From positions 1-7,127 of the forward strand of contig JAWXBU010000090.1 of NCBI GenBank assembly GCA_034440255.1: a DNA stretch of 7,127 nt, read 5' to 3'. Positions 1 through 7,039 of the stretch are shown in pieces (the first letter of the stretch is position 1; each line of letters starts with the position of its first letter). This DNA is from JAEUIA01 sp034440255. GTDB taxonomy: Bacteria > Planctomycetota > UBA1135 > GCA-002686595. The notes under the pieces were generated by a model. That model ran no database searches, was not told where the DNA came from, and saw only the letters and a list, made by a program, of their open reading frames with translations. The translations under genes were made by a program, and so were the position numbers.

Positions 1-1359
1 CTTCGCGAAGTTGATGTGATCCGAGCGGTCGTAGTACTTGTCCGCACTGCCGAGCTCGGGGAAACCTTCGCTCGCCGACAGCGACTCGGCGATCTTGACC
101 AGGCCGTTGTAGTCCTTCGCGCGCCCACTCGTCGGCGTGATCAGCAACTTGTCGGGCGCATTGCGACCGATCATGTCGATGTTGATGTCGCAGATCGCTT
201 TGCGTCCGTCCGGCAAGTACGGATCGCTCGTCCACGCTTCCGAACCCCACAGACCTTTCTCTTCGCCCGACACCCAGATCAGCATCACCGATCGGCGCAG
301 CGGTCCGTGTGACGCCAGCGCTTCGGCGATCGCGAGCAAACCGCTGGTGCCCGAGCCGTTGTCGTCCGCACCGTTGTTGACTTGCCCATCGCGCGTCACA
401 CCGATGTGGTCGTAGTGCGCCGAGATGATGATCGTTTCGTCGCCGAGAACCGGGTCGCTGCCCGGCCACAGGCCGCACACGTTTTCCGCCGGCACGAAAC
501 CGTTGCCTTGGAGCACGCGCTCTTCGGTGAAGTCTCCGATGACGGTTCCGACGCGCGGGTTGGCCGATTCGCGCGACAGCGCGAGCACGCGCGCGACTGC
601 ATCACGCGTCAGCGCCACACTTCCGAACGCTTCGCGACGCTCGGGCTTTTCCTCGGTTTCCCCAGCCTTTTTTGGCTTCTCGGGCATGCGCACACTGCCC
701 TTGCGCTGACGTTCGAGATGTGACTTGAAGCGCTCGTGGTAGGCGACCCCCGCGTAATCGGGTCCCGGCGCAATCACGAGACCGGCGCACTTGGCTTTGC
801 GCGCACGTCGCGCGACTTCGCTAATTTCTTCGCCGTTGTCGAAACACAAAGCCCACGCACCCTCGAGGGCTTTGTCGGCGAACTCGTCCTTCGTGCCCTT
901 GCCCGCGAAGACGAGTTTGCCCGTCACGCGGCTCGTGCGCACTTCGAACGAACCCGGCATGTAGTAGTCACTCGCGAAAGAGAGCGTCTCCTTCTTGCCG
1001 TCGACCGAGAACGTGGCCGTGCACTTCGCTTCGTCGAGCACGCGTTGCTCGAGATCGTACGTGTGAAAGAACCCGTCGCGCGCACCCGGCTTCCATCCGA
1101 GCCGCTCGAGCCGCGCGCGCAAGAAACGCGCGGTGATGCGCTGCTCTTCACTGGGTGTGTCGCGTCCTTTCATCTCGTCGCTCGCGATGAAGTACAGATC
1201 TGCCTTGATGTTGTCCGGCTTGACCGTGTCGAGCGCAGCCGCCATGCCAGCCGAGAGCGGCTGGGCCCCGACCTTCGACTCGGAAGTCTTCGCGGCGAAA
1301 ACGAAAGGCGCCGTGACGATCGCAGCGATCAGGAACGTGGTGCGGATGAGTGTTTGCAT
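1..1359 (-). CDS. Secreted M28-family zinc metallopeptidase (aminopeptidase-like) with PA-like insert; C-terminus missing at window edge
   Basis: The reading frame is open from ATG 1359 to base 1 (453 codons, no stop), so the C-terminus lies outside. Residues 1-22 form a signal peptide: a short basic start, a hydrophobic core, then FVFA before AK, so export is expected. About 135-290 resembles a protease-associated (PA) domain and includes a charged Lys/Glu/Pro-rich loop near 226-242. The M28 catalytic domain follows, with motifs HYDH (H315, D317), NNGADDNGSG (D332), SGEEKG (E366 base, E367), NIDMIGR (D395) and SDH (H448). All five expected zinc ligands are therefore present: H315, D332, E367, D395 and H448. 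The family removes N-terminal amino acids or cleaves peptides using two zinc ions; substrate is not predictable. In-frame ATGs at 1380, 1404 and 1407 would lengthen the basic n-region; none has a clear Shine-Dalgarno site. It is separated from the sigma gene, so it may be an independent unit. Confidence 0.93.
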   Translation of the reverse strand, partial: MQTLIRTTFLIAAIVTAPFVFAAKTSESKVGAQPLSAGMAAALDTVKPDNIKADLYFIASDEMKGRDTPSEEQRITARFLRARLERLGWKPGARDGFFHTYDLEQRVLDEAKCTATFSVDGKKETLSFASDYYMPGSFEVRTSRVTGKLVFAGKGTKDEFADKALEGAWALCFDNGEEISEVARRARKAKCAGLVIAPGPDYAGVAYHERFKSHLERQRKGSVRMPEKPKKAGETEEKPERREAFGSVALTRDAVARVLALSRESANPRVGTVIGDFTEERVLQGNGFVPAENVCGLWPGSDPVLGDETIIISAHYDHIGVTRDGQVNNGADDNGSGTSGLLAIAEALASHGPLRRSVMLIWVSGEEKGLWGSEAWTSDPYLPDGRKAICDINIDMIGRNAPDKLLITPTSGRAKDYNGLVKIAESLSASEGFPELGSADKYYDRSDHINFAK

Positions 1360-1461
1360 CGGTTGTCGTGTCGCTCGCATCGGTCGAGATCGGGCGCTGG
1401 CCATCATCGTAGGGATCGACCGTCGCGTGCGGTAAGGGGTCGGTAGAAGTGTCGAATTTTT

Positions 1462-1482
1462 GATCGGGGACGCCGCCCGATC
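1462..1482. other. Perfect inverted repeat (7-bp stem, 7-nt loop) between sigma factor and peptidase genes
   Basis: GATCGGG (1462-1468) pairs with CCCGATC (1476-1482) around a 7-base loop. It lies 18 bases after the sigma factor stop. Read along the minus strand, the stem is followed by AAAAATT and not by a run of T, so it is not a classical intrinsic terminator for the upstream operon. It could be an operator, an mRNA end-protecting hairpin, or chance in GC-rich DNA. The rest of the 1360-1499 gap shows no convincing promoter: a TCGACA -35-like hexamer is visible in the minus direction, but without a matching -10. Confidence 0.35.
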
Positions 1483-1499
1483 CACCCGCTGCAGTGCGC

Positions 1500-2414
1500 T
1501 CAGCGCGTCCGCGAGCGCAGCAGCTGCAGGGTCGAGGCCGACAATTTGGCGACCACGGCGTCGACTTCAGCCGAACTCTCGCGTCTTTCGAGGTCGTCTT
1601 GGTTGGCCCGACAGTACTCGCAACCGAGTTCGTCGATGTGGAACGCGAGGAACTCTTTCGGGCCGTCCGGGAGCGAGCCGGTGATGCGCCGCGCGATCCA
1701 ATGTCGAGCGGGACACGACACGCGGCCGTCCTTCCACACGCCCTGCACGTCGAACGACAGTAGATCGCCCGAGTCGACGGCCTGCGTCAAGAACGGCAGG
1801 ACGCGGCGCTGGACGTCGCGCTCGAGCGCCAGCTCGCGAAAGCGTTTGATCGCGCGGAACTTGATGCCTGCGACCGACGTTTCGTCACGCAGCTGGAAGC
1901 GCTGCCACGTGTCGCGATTGCGCCAAGCGGCGGCGAACAAGGCCTCGATCACCATCAACCGCGTGAACTCGCCCTCTTTCCACGTCTCGTCGACCCACGC
2001 GCGCAAAATGCCTTGCAGCATCGTCGCGCCCGCGTGCTCGAGATCGGCGTGACGCACGATGCCGCTCGGCGTCTCGTCGGTCGTCGCCAGATCGTCGACC
2101 GTCATCGTGAGCTCGTCGGAGTCGTCCTTCTTGCCCAACGTCACCGTCCTCGTGCGACGCATGTGGTCGATCGTGCGGTTCTTGGCGATGCCGAAGAGGA
2201 ATTGCTCGAACGTGTACGCCGGATCGAACGTGTCGATGCCGCGCACGGCGCCGAGGAACGTGTCCTGCACGATGTCCTCGCGCGCTTGCACGTCGCGGAT
2301 CTTGCGCGCGACGAACGCGAGCAGGCGACCGCAGAACTGTTTCTCGACCGCGAGCCATTCGGCGTCGTCGAGATTCGAGAGCTTCGCGATGTCGGGAGAC
2401 CATTCACCGGCCAT
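1500..2414 (-). CDS. ECF-like sigma-70 family RNA polymerase sigma factor with C-terminal Cys/His (zinc-finger-like) extension
   Basis: A 304-residue protein. Residues about 18-89 are sigma region 2: REDIVQDTF (45-53) followed by FLFGIAKNRTIDHMRR (72-87), the core-binding and -10 recognition helices. About 150-197 is a divergent region 4, with a likely recognition helix in DETSVAGIKFRAIKRFREL (177-195). ECF factors usually end near here at 180-200 residues; this one continues for about 100 more. The extension carries C234 and then H259-x5-C265-x2-C268, in a context (CP..., GSLPDG, HIDELGCEYCRANQDDL) that resembles the zinc-binding fold of anti-sigma factors. It may therefore carry its own inhibitory or sensing domain; that role is inferred. 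The ATG directly follows the kinase stop codon (TGAATG), so translation is probably coupled to the kinase, and regulation by that kinase is likely. No separate anti-sigma gene is in view. Target promoters are unknown. Confidence 0.9.
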   Translation of the reverse strand: MAGEWSPDIAKLSNLDDAEWLAVEKQFCGRLLAFVARKIRDVQAREDIVQDTFLGAVRGIDTFDPAYTFEQFLFGIAKNRTIDHMRRTRTVTLGKKDDSDELTMTVDDLATTDETPSGIVRHADLEHAGATMLQGILRAWVDETWKEGEFTRLMVIEALFAAAWRNRDTWQRFQLRDETSVAGIKFRAIKRFRELALERDVQRRVLPFLTQAVDSGDLLSFDVQGVWKDGRVSCPARHWIARRITGSLPDGPKEFLAFHIDELGCEYCRANQDDLERRESSAEVDAVVAKLSASTLQLLRSRTR

Positions 2415-3971
2415 TCAACGCACTCCACGCAGCAGGAAAACAGCGGCTAGAACCGTGATCGCACCGACCGCGAACAGGAACGCGACCAAGACGGTGAACT
2501 TGAACACGGCGAAGAACCCGCGAGCGACACGCGCGAGAATTCCAGCGTTCGGCGAGGCTTCAGCAGTCGCAAACGTGCGCGACGCGTACTCGGCCAAGCC
2601 GCGCACGATGCCGAACAGGATCTCGATCGCGAGCGCGATGCTCGCGAACAACGTCGCTTTCAGTCCGCCCTGCACCATCGGCGGAACGGGAATCGTCATC
2701 GCTGCCGTGTCGTTGAGCGAGTGCGCCGATTGGATCATCAAGTTGCGTTCAGCGGAGGCGAGGGTGTGCATCGCGACGACTTCACCGGCGTCGGAGTCGC
2801 TCGTCGTCGACGCATGCGACGACGGCGGTCGATCCGACGGAACGGCCGGCCGAGCTTGCGATCCGACGACGATGCCGTCCCACACGCCGCGCGCGACTTC
2901 GACGGCTCCGCGCGTCAACTCGCGGGCGGCGTGACGGGCTTCGCTGGGTTCGGCCTCGACGCGTGCTCCGTCGACACGCGACGAACTGGTCGGGCGCGGC
3001 GGGCTGCTCTGATTTGCGCTGTTCTTCGCAGCGGACTTCGTCTCGCGATTGGGCGCTGGACGCGGCGGGGTCGCTCGCACTCGTTCATACGCGTCGATCT
3101 TCACCGAATCACCCGGACGAGCCGTCTGATCCATGTCGCTCAGCAACTCACCGACGTCGGCGTAGCGGTCGTCGGGATACAAGCGCAGACAACGTTCGAC
3201 GACGGGCCTCAAACCCGCTGGAAAAGAGGCGGGAAACACGGGCGGATCGTCGTTTTCGCGGATCGCGAGCGTGCCCGGCACAACGCTCTCGAACGGCAGC
3301 TTGCGCGCGAAGCACTCGTACAAGATCACGCCGAGCGAATAGATGTCGGCGCGATGGTCCGCGCGATTCTTGAGCATCTCGGGCGCCATGTACTGCGGCG
3401 TTCCGCGACCGAACGACAGCGTGCTGCGACCGTCGGCCATCATCTTCGACAAGCCGTAATCGCCGACGCGTGCGACGTCGCCCTTCAAGAACACGTTGCT
3501 CGGTTTCAGATCGAAGTGCACGAGCCTCCGATCGTGCAACGCGACGACGCCGCGACATGCTTGCACAAAGTACGAGAGCGCTTTCTCACTCTCGATCAGG
3601 CTTTGCTTCAATCTACGCGCGAGCGTGTCCTCGCCCGCGTAACCCATGATCAAATACGGCACGCCGTTGACCGTGCCGAGGTCTTCGATCGTGACGAGAT
3701 TCTGGTGATCGATCGCGGCGAAGTGCCGCACTTGTTCGAGCTCGTGTTCGACCGCGTCGCGCTGCGCGTCGTCGTCTATCTTCAAGAACTTGATCGCATA
3801 CGCTTTGCCGATCGAGTGCTTGCGCGCTTTGTAGACCTCGCCGAATGCGCCGCCGCCGAGACGATTCTGTATCTCGTAGCCGGGAATGAAATTCGGCTCG
3901 CGGAAGCGGTTGTAGAAGGCCTCCCAGTCCATGTTCAGTGTGCCGCGCACGCGCGATTGCGGCGTGGACAT
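2415..3971 (-). CDS. Membrane-anchored Ser/Thr protein kinase (Hanks/PknB type) with HFD and DYG motif variants
   Basis: A 518-residue protein. The kinase domain spans about 32-280: glycine loop GGGAFGEV (39-46), ATP-anchoring lysine in AIK (K61), catalytic loop HFDLKPSN (152-159; catalytic D154, K156, N159), metal-binding DYG (171-173), APE (196-198) and the ADIYSLGVILYE helix (208-219). The catalytic residues are all kept, so activity is expected. HRD is HFD, making this a non-RD type that may not need activation-loop phosphorylation, and DFG is DYG. A Pro/Ser/Ala-rich linker (about 286-436) leads to two hydrophobic segments (about 437-459 and 485-513). The kinase domain thus probably sits in the cytoplasm, tethered by a C-terminal membrane hairpin with no large outside sensor domain. 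M14 (base 3932) is an alternative start just before the conserved part; M1 has only a weak AGG next to it. It follows the FHA gene by 34 bases and abuts the sigma gene. The likely substrates are those neighbours, by inference. Confidence 0.95.
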   Translation of the reverse strand: MSTPQSRVRGTLNMDWEAFYNRFREPNFIPGYEIQNRLGGGAFGEVYKARKHSIGKAYAIKFLKIDDDAQRDAVEHELEQVRHFAAIDHQNLVTIEDLGTVNGVPYLIMGYAGEDTLARRLKQSLIESEKALSYFVQACRGVVALHDRRLVHFDLKPSNVFLKGDVARVGDYGLSKMMADGRSTLSFGRGTPQYMAPEMLKNRADHRADIYSLGVILYECFARKLPFESVVPGTLAIRENDDPPVFPASFPAGLRPVVERCLRLYPDDRYADVGELLSDMDQTARPGDSVKIDAYERVRATPPRPAPNRETKSAAKNSANQSSPPRPTSSSRVDGARVEAEPSEARHAARELTRGAVEVARGVWDGIVVGSQARPAVPSDRPPSSHASTTSDSDAGEVVAMHTLASAERNLMIQSAHSLNDTAAMTIPVPPMVQGGLKATLFASIALAIEILFGIVRGLAEYASRTFATAEASPNAGILARVARGFFAVFKFTVLVAFLFAVGAITVLAAVFLLRGVR

Positions 3972-4005
3972 CCTACGCGGGGACGGAACGAGGCTCCACG
4001 CGCAC

Positions 4006-5118
4006 TCATCGCGGAGAGTTTTCTTCAGGCAAAAGCGCCACGACGATCTCGAACGGAGCTTCGGAAGCCGAGCCCGCGCCGCACGTGAAGCGCTCTGTTC
4101 CCACCGGCGGAATCAGGATCGAAAGAGAGGTCGGGTCACCCAGCTTGGGCCGGATTCCGCGCGCGATTCCAGCCGCGCAGCCGACGCTGAGGCGCGCTTC
4201 GGGCGGCGAACTCGACGTTTGCGTGACTTCGAGTGTGACCGAGTGCTCGAGACCTACCGCGCGAATCGTGCACTTCGAGGACGAGCCGATGCTCACGCGA
4301 CCGTCCGCGCCAGGCACGACGAGGAGGACGCGACCGGCGCCGCGACATTCGATTCCGTGCTCGAGTTCCAGCACCGCTGACGAACTCGACATGTCGGCAG
4401 CGCGAAATCGGAAACTCGAATTCTGTCCCAGCACGACTTGCTCGCCGTCGGTGAGCAGGGCGCCGCTCGCGAGAAGTTCGCGACCGCTCACGAGCGAGCG
4501 CGCGCCCCCGATCGGTGCTAGGCGCCACGCCGTACCTGCATGGAAATCGTCCGCGAATGTCAGCCGCGCGTGCTCACGCTCGATGTTCGCGAGCAACCGC
4601 AAGTCGGCCCGATCAGAACTCTCGTGACCGATCGTGAACTCGAGACCGACGACGACGAGGAATTCGCCTGCGTCATCGATCGCGAGACGGAAAGCGATCG
4701 GTCGAACGGTGCTCGTGCCCATACGCGACACGAAGGCACTCGTCGCAGGACGGCGCGCGAATGCTACATCTGCACTCGAGGCTTGCGCCGCGACTCCACT
4801 CGCTCGCGTCTCGAGTCCCCGACGGGCACGTTCTTCGCGCAACTGCGCGAGCAATCCCGAGATCGAAGCCCGCGTGCCGGTCTCGTGCGGAGGCTGTGCT
4901 GCTTCCGCTGCACGCGCCAACTCGCGCGCCTCCGGAACGCCGTCGAAGATCGGGTCCGCGAGCAGCGCCAAAGCTCCGCGCCCATCCCCAGCCGCGACGA
5001 GGTCGCGTGCTCGACGCAGGAGCACGGCTCGACGCATGAAACGCGGCAGAAAATTCATCGGGCAGGCGTTGCGACGACGAACGCGCCGCATTTCGAGCCT
5101 GCCCGAACTGCTCCACAT
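4006..5118 (-). CDS. FHA-domain protein with degenerate phosphothreonine-binding residues
   Basis: A 370-residue protein. After a basic, helical N-terminus (about 21-75, TPR-like in look but too short to assign) and a low-complexity linker, about 150-240 matches the FHA fold: FTIGH (161-165), IEREHARL (179-186), VSGREL (210-215), LLTDGEQVVLG (221-231). FHA domains bind phosphothreonine on kinase targets. Here the usual contacts are changed: IGR is IGH (H165), SRxH is EREH (E180), NG is SG (S211). Structural G164 and H183 remain. About 262-300 (GRVSIGSSSKCTI, then GLEHSVTL) may be a second, weaker FHA-like unit. No signal peptide or membrane segment is evident. Start is uncertain: ATG 5118 lies 10 bases after the previous stop. 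ATG 5091 has an AGG six bases upstream (5098-5100), and ATG 5058 begins MNFLPRF. Its place between the receiver-like gene and the kinase suggests an adaptor for that kinase. Confidence 0.82.
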   Translation of the reverse strand: MWSSSGRLEMRRVRRRNACPMNFLPRFMRRAVLLRRARDLVAAGDGRGALALLADPIFDGVPEARELARAAEAAQPPHETGTRASISGLLAQLREERARRGLETRASGVAAQASSADVAFARRPATSAFVSRMGTSTVRPIAFRLAIDDAGEFLVVVGLEFTIGHESSDRADLRLLANIEREHARLTFADDFHAGTAWRLAPIGGARSLVSGRELLASGALLTDGEQVVLGQNSSFRFRAADMSSSSAVLELEHGIECRGAGRVLLVVPGADGRVSIGSSSKCTIRAVGLEHSVTLEVTQTSSSPPEARLSVGCAAGIARGIRPKLGDPTSLSILIPPVGTERFTCGAGSASEAPFEIVVALLPEENSPR

Positions 5119-5128
5119 CGGGCTGTGT

Positions 5129-6061
5129 TCACACGGCTGCGACCACGCCGCCGCCTTCTTGGCGAGCTTCGAAGAAGGCCTTGCGTGCGCGCGCGAACAA
5201 GTCCTCGCGTCGGCGCACGTCCGGGTGCGGCGTCGACGAAATGCCGCACGAAATCACGAGCCGGTCACCGACGAGGTCGACGAGGCTCTTCGCTGCCGCC
5301 ATCTCACCGACGCGGCGCGCCATGATCGAAGCGCCTTCCTTCGGGGTGTTGGGCAAGAAGAACAGGAACGAATTTTCGTCGAAGCGCCCGAGAATGTCCG
5401 TGTCGCGCGACGCCTCGAGAAAAATCCCGGCGAGTTCGCGCAACACGTTCTCGTCGACTTGTCCTTCGAATCCGAGCATCACGCACGACAGCGGCTGGTC
5501 GAAGCGCTTCGAGCGTTTGAACTCCTCGTCGAGTTTGTAGTTGAGAAACGCGTAGTTGAAGAGGCTCGTCTCGGGGTCCGTCAGAGCGCCGACCAAGTTC
5601 AAGTCGGGCTTGCCGGCGATGTCCGTCAAAAGCTTCTCGGGCAGCGTCGGCGCATTCGAACCTGCCCCGCGTGCGTCGCTCGGCAACGCTGCCGGCGGAG
5701 CGATCACGGACTCGAACGCTTCGCGCATCTTGCTCGGCACGAGCGGACGCTTGAGCACACCCGTAGCACCGCAGAAACGCGCGATCGATTCGGCCATCGT
5801 GTTGTCGTACTCGACCACGACGAACGTGCGCGCGCGCGTCTTGCCCGAGAGGCGCCGGCAATTCTCGTACACGTTGCTGTTGCGCAGCCAACCATCGAGG
5901 AGGATGACGTCGTTCGGGCCGGGCGCCGAAGCCAGGAGGTCGGCTAGCGTCCCGCGCACGATCACTTCGAAACCGCCGAGCGGCAGCGCCGCCGCACGCG
6001 CCGAAGCGGCCAGCGTCTCGTCGGTCGTCACCACGTGGATCGTGCGCAGTCCGTCACCCAT
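5129..6061 (-). CDS. Response-regulator-like protein: degenerate receiver plus degenerate GGDEF domain
   Basis: A 310-residue protein. Residues about 7-120 have a receiver-like pattern: IHVVTTDE (8-15), DVILLDGWL (51-59) with possible phosphoacceptor D56, VVVE (81-84), and GVLKRPL (101-107). Aligned with CheY-type receivers, the acidic pair is T12-T13, the switch Thr is E84 and the conserved Lys is R105, so only D56 is kept. About 160-305 follows the GGDEF fold: DPETSLFNYAFL, then RDTDILGRF and FLFFLP. Residues 228-232 are DENSF where GGDEF would be, so diguanylate cyclase activity is not expected. Homology to diguanylate cyclases is clear, but the role is probably scaffold, sensor or partner protein. 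The ATG at 6061 was chosen because the receiver strand begins six residues later; the frame extends only to a TTG at 6136. A GAGAGG lies 12 bases upstream of the ATG, which is long spacing. It appears to be the first gene of the regulatory block. Confidence 0.87.
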   Translation of the reverse strand: MGDGLRTIHVVTTDETLAASARAAALPLGGFEVIVRGTLADLLASAPGPNDVILLDGWLRNSNVYENCRRLSGKTRARTFVVVEYDNTMAESIARFCGATGVLKRPLVPSKMREAFESVIAPPAALPSDARGAGSNAPTLPEKLLTDIAGKPDLNLVGALTDPETSLFNYAFLNYKLDEEFKRSKRFDQPLSCVMLGFEGQVDENVLRELAGIFLEASRDTDILGRFDENSFLFFLPNTPKEGASIMARRVGEMAAAKSLVDLVGDRLVISCGISSTPHPDVRRREDLFARARKAFFEARQEGGGVVAAV

Positions 6062-6101
6062 GGATGGGGAAGTCCTCTCTAGCAGTCTCTCTCTTCGCGA
6101 C

Positions 6102-6116
6102 CGTTCGAAGCGAACG
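6102..6116. other. Small inverted repeat upstream of the receiver/GGDEF-like gene
   Basis: CGTTCG (6102-6107) and CGAACG (6111-6116) are perfect inverted arms around AAG, 40 bases upstream of the ATG at 6061. This is a position where an operator or a leader hairpin could act. There is no T run for a terminator. The arms are short and the DNA is GC-rich, so chance is possible. No convincing -35/-10 pair is visible in the 6062-6199 gap. Confidence 0.25.
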
Positions 6117-6173
6117 TCGGGTGGAGAGCTTCGCAAATTGGCCCGACGTGGATCAACGGCAGATTGGCGAGTT

Positions 6174-6198
6174 CGCGCGGAGTCGTGCGAACCGCGCG
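6174..6198 (-). terminator. Possible hairpin at the 3' end of yebC (weak terminator candidate)
   Basis: CGCGCGG (6174-6180) and CCGCGCG (6192-6198) form a 7-bp all-GC stem with an 11-base loop, starting 1 base after the yebC stop codon. The location is right for a transcript end. There is no T run after it in the minus direction, so it does not meet the intrinsic terminator pattern. It may instead protect the mRNA end, or be chance. Confidence 0.3.
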
Positions 6199-6199
6199 C

Positions 6200-6955
6200 C
6201 TACGACCCCGACAGTTCTTCGAGCCAATCGTCTTGGATTTCGTAATTGGGATAGACACTTTGCACGTCGTCGTGATCCTCGAGCGCTTCGATCAGCTTCA
6301 AAACCTTGCGCGCGTCTTCCTTGTCCGTGACGGAAACCGACAGGTTCGGCGTGTACCCCATCTCGGCCGAGTGCGTCTTGATCTCTTTCGCCTCGAGAGC
6401 CGCTTTCACAGCCAAAAAAGTGGTCGCCGGCGCCAGGATCGTCACCACTTCGCCTTCGACACGGACATCCGACGCGCCGCACTCGAGGCCCAATTCGAGC
6501 CAGTGATCTTCGCTCTCTTCTTCGCGGTCGGCGATCACGATCGTCTGGAACGTGAACATGAAACCGACTGAGCCCGTAGCACCCAAATTGCCGCCGTTGC
6601 GATCGAAGATGAACTTGAGATCGGGTGCCGTACGATTGCGATTGTCGGTCAGGCAACTGACCATCAGCGCGACGCCGCCGGGGGCGTAGCCTTCGTAGAT
6701 CAGGTCCTCGTACGCGTCGCCGATCTTCTCGCCCGCAGCTCGCTTGATCGCGTGCTTGATCGTGTCCTTCGACATGTTGCCGGCGCGCGCTTTTTCGACG
6801 GCGTACTTGAGCTTCAAGTTCGAGTCGACGTCCGGGCCGCCCTGGCGCACGGCGGACATGATCGCGCGCGAGAGCTTGCTGAAGTTCTTTGCGCGCTTCT
6901 TGTCGACGGCTCCTTTGCGGGCGGCGATGTTGGAGCTGTGACTGTGGCCGGCCAT
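6200..6955 (-). CDS. yebC: YebC/PmpR/TACO1 family protein (translation of difficult peptides or transcription regulator)
   Basis: A 251-residue protein, normal length for the family. The N-terminus MAGHSHSSNIAARKGAVDKK (1-20) matches the signature start MAGHSKWANIKHRK with changes at KWAN. Further family blocks follow: KNFSKLSRAI (23-32), AVEKARAGNMSKDTI (52-66), YEGYAPGGVALMV (88-100), TDNRNRT (103-109), NGGNLGATGSVGFMF (119-133), and the C-terminal YTPN and ALEDHDDVQSVYPN. The protein is cytoplasmic. Members bind the ribosome and ease translation of stalling sequences such as proline runs, and some have been reported as DNA-binding regulators. In many bacteria yebC sits by the ruv genes; here it sits beside a kinase/sigma block. 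The ATG has no Shine-Dalgarno site. A 138-bp gap and a hairpin separate it from the next gene, so a separate transcript is likely. Confidence 0.96.
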   Translation of the reverse strand: MAGHSHSSNIAARKGAVDKKRAKNFSKLSRAIMSAVRQGGPDVDSNLKLKYAVEKARAGNMSKDTIKHAIKRAAGEKIGDAYEDLIYEGYAPGGVALMVSCLTDNRNRTAPDLKFIFDRNGGNLGATGSVGFMFTFQTIVIADREEESEDHWLELGLECGASDVRVEGEVVTILAPATTFLAVKAALEAKEIKTHSAEMGYTPNLSVSVTDKEDARKVLKLIEALEDHDDVQSVYPNYEIQDDWLEELSGS

Positions 6956-7039
6956 TCAGGGGGAGTTTGACAGAGGGGGCGAGAGGGAGAGCGTCGGCCA
7001 GGTGCCATCGCAGGCGGTGTAGGAGGATACGGTTGAGGA

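Noticed and set aside
736..1446. Plus-strand open frame (236 codons) opposite the peptidase
   Set aside because: The minus strand here encodes the N-terminal part of an M28 peptidase with signal peptide; the plus frame has no domain signal.
2721..4088. Long plus-strand open frame (455 codons) opposite the kinase gene
   Set aside because: It overlaps a kinase with all family motifs on the other strand. The translation is Arg/His/Ala-rich with no recognisable domain, typical of antisense shadows in GC-rich DNA.
4634..5947. Plus-strand open frame (437 codons) opposite the FHA and receiver/GGDEF-like genes
   Set aside because: It spans two real minus-strand genes and their junction, is Arg-rich without motifs, and fits a GC-rich shadow frame.
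6062..6136. Extension of the receiver/GGDEF-like protein to a TTG start at 6136
   Set aside because: The extra 25 residues are Arg/Ser-rich and precede the receiver fold, while ATG 6061 lies just before the first receiver strand.
6967..6972. Perfect TTGACA on the plus strand as a possible -35 element
   Set aside because: No -10 hexamer lies 16-18 bases downstream (the sequence there is G/A-rich), and no supported plus-strand gene follows.
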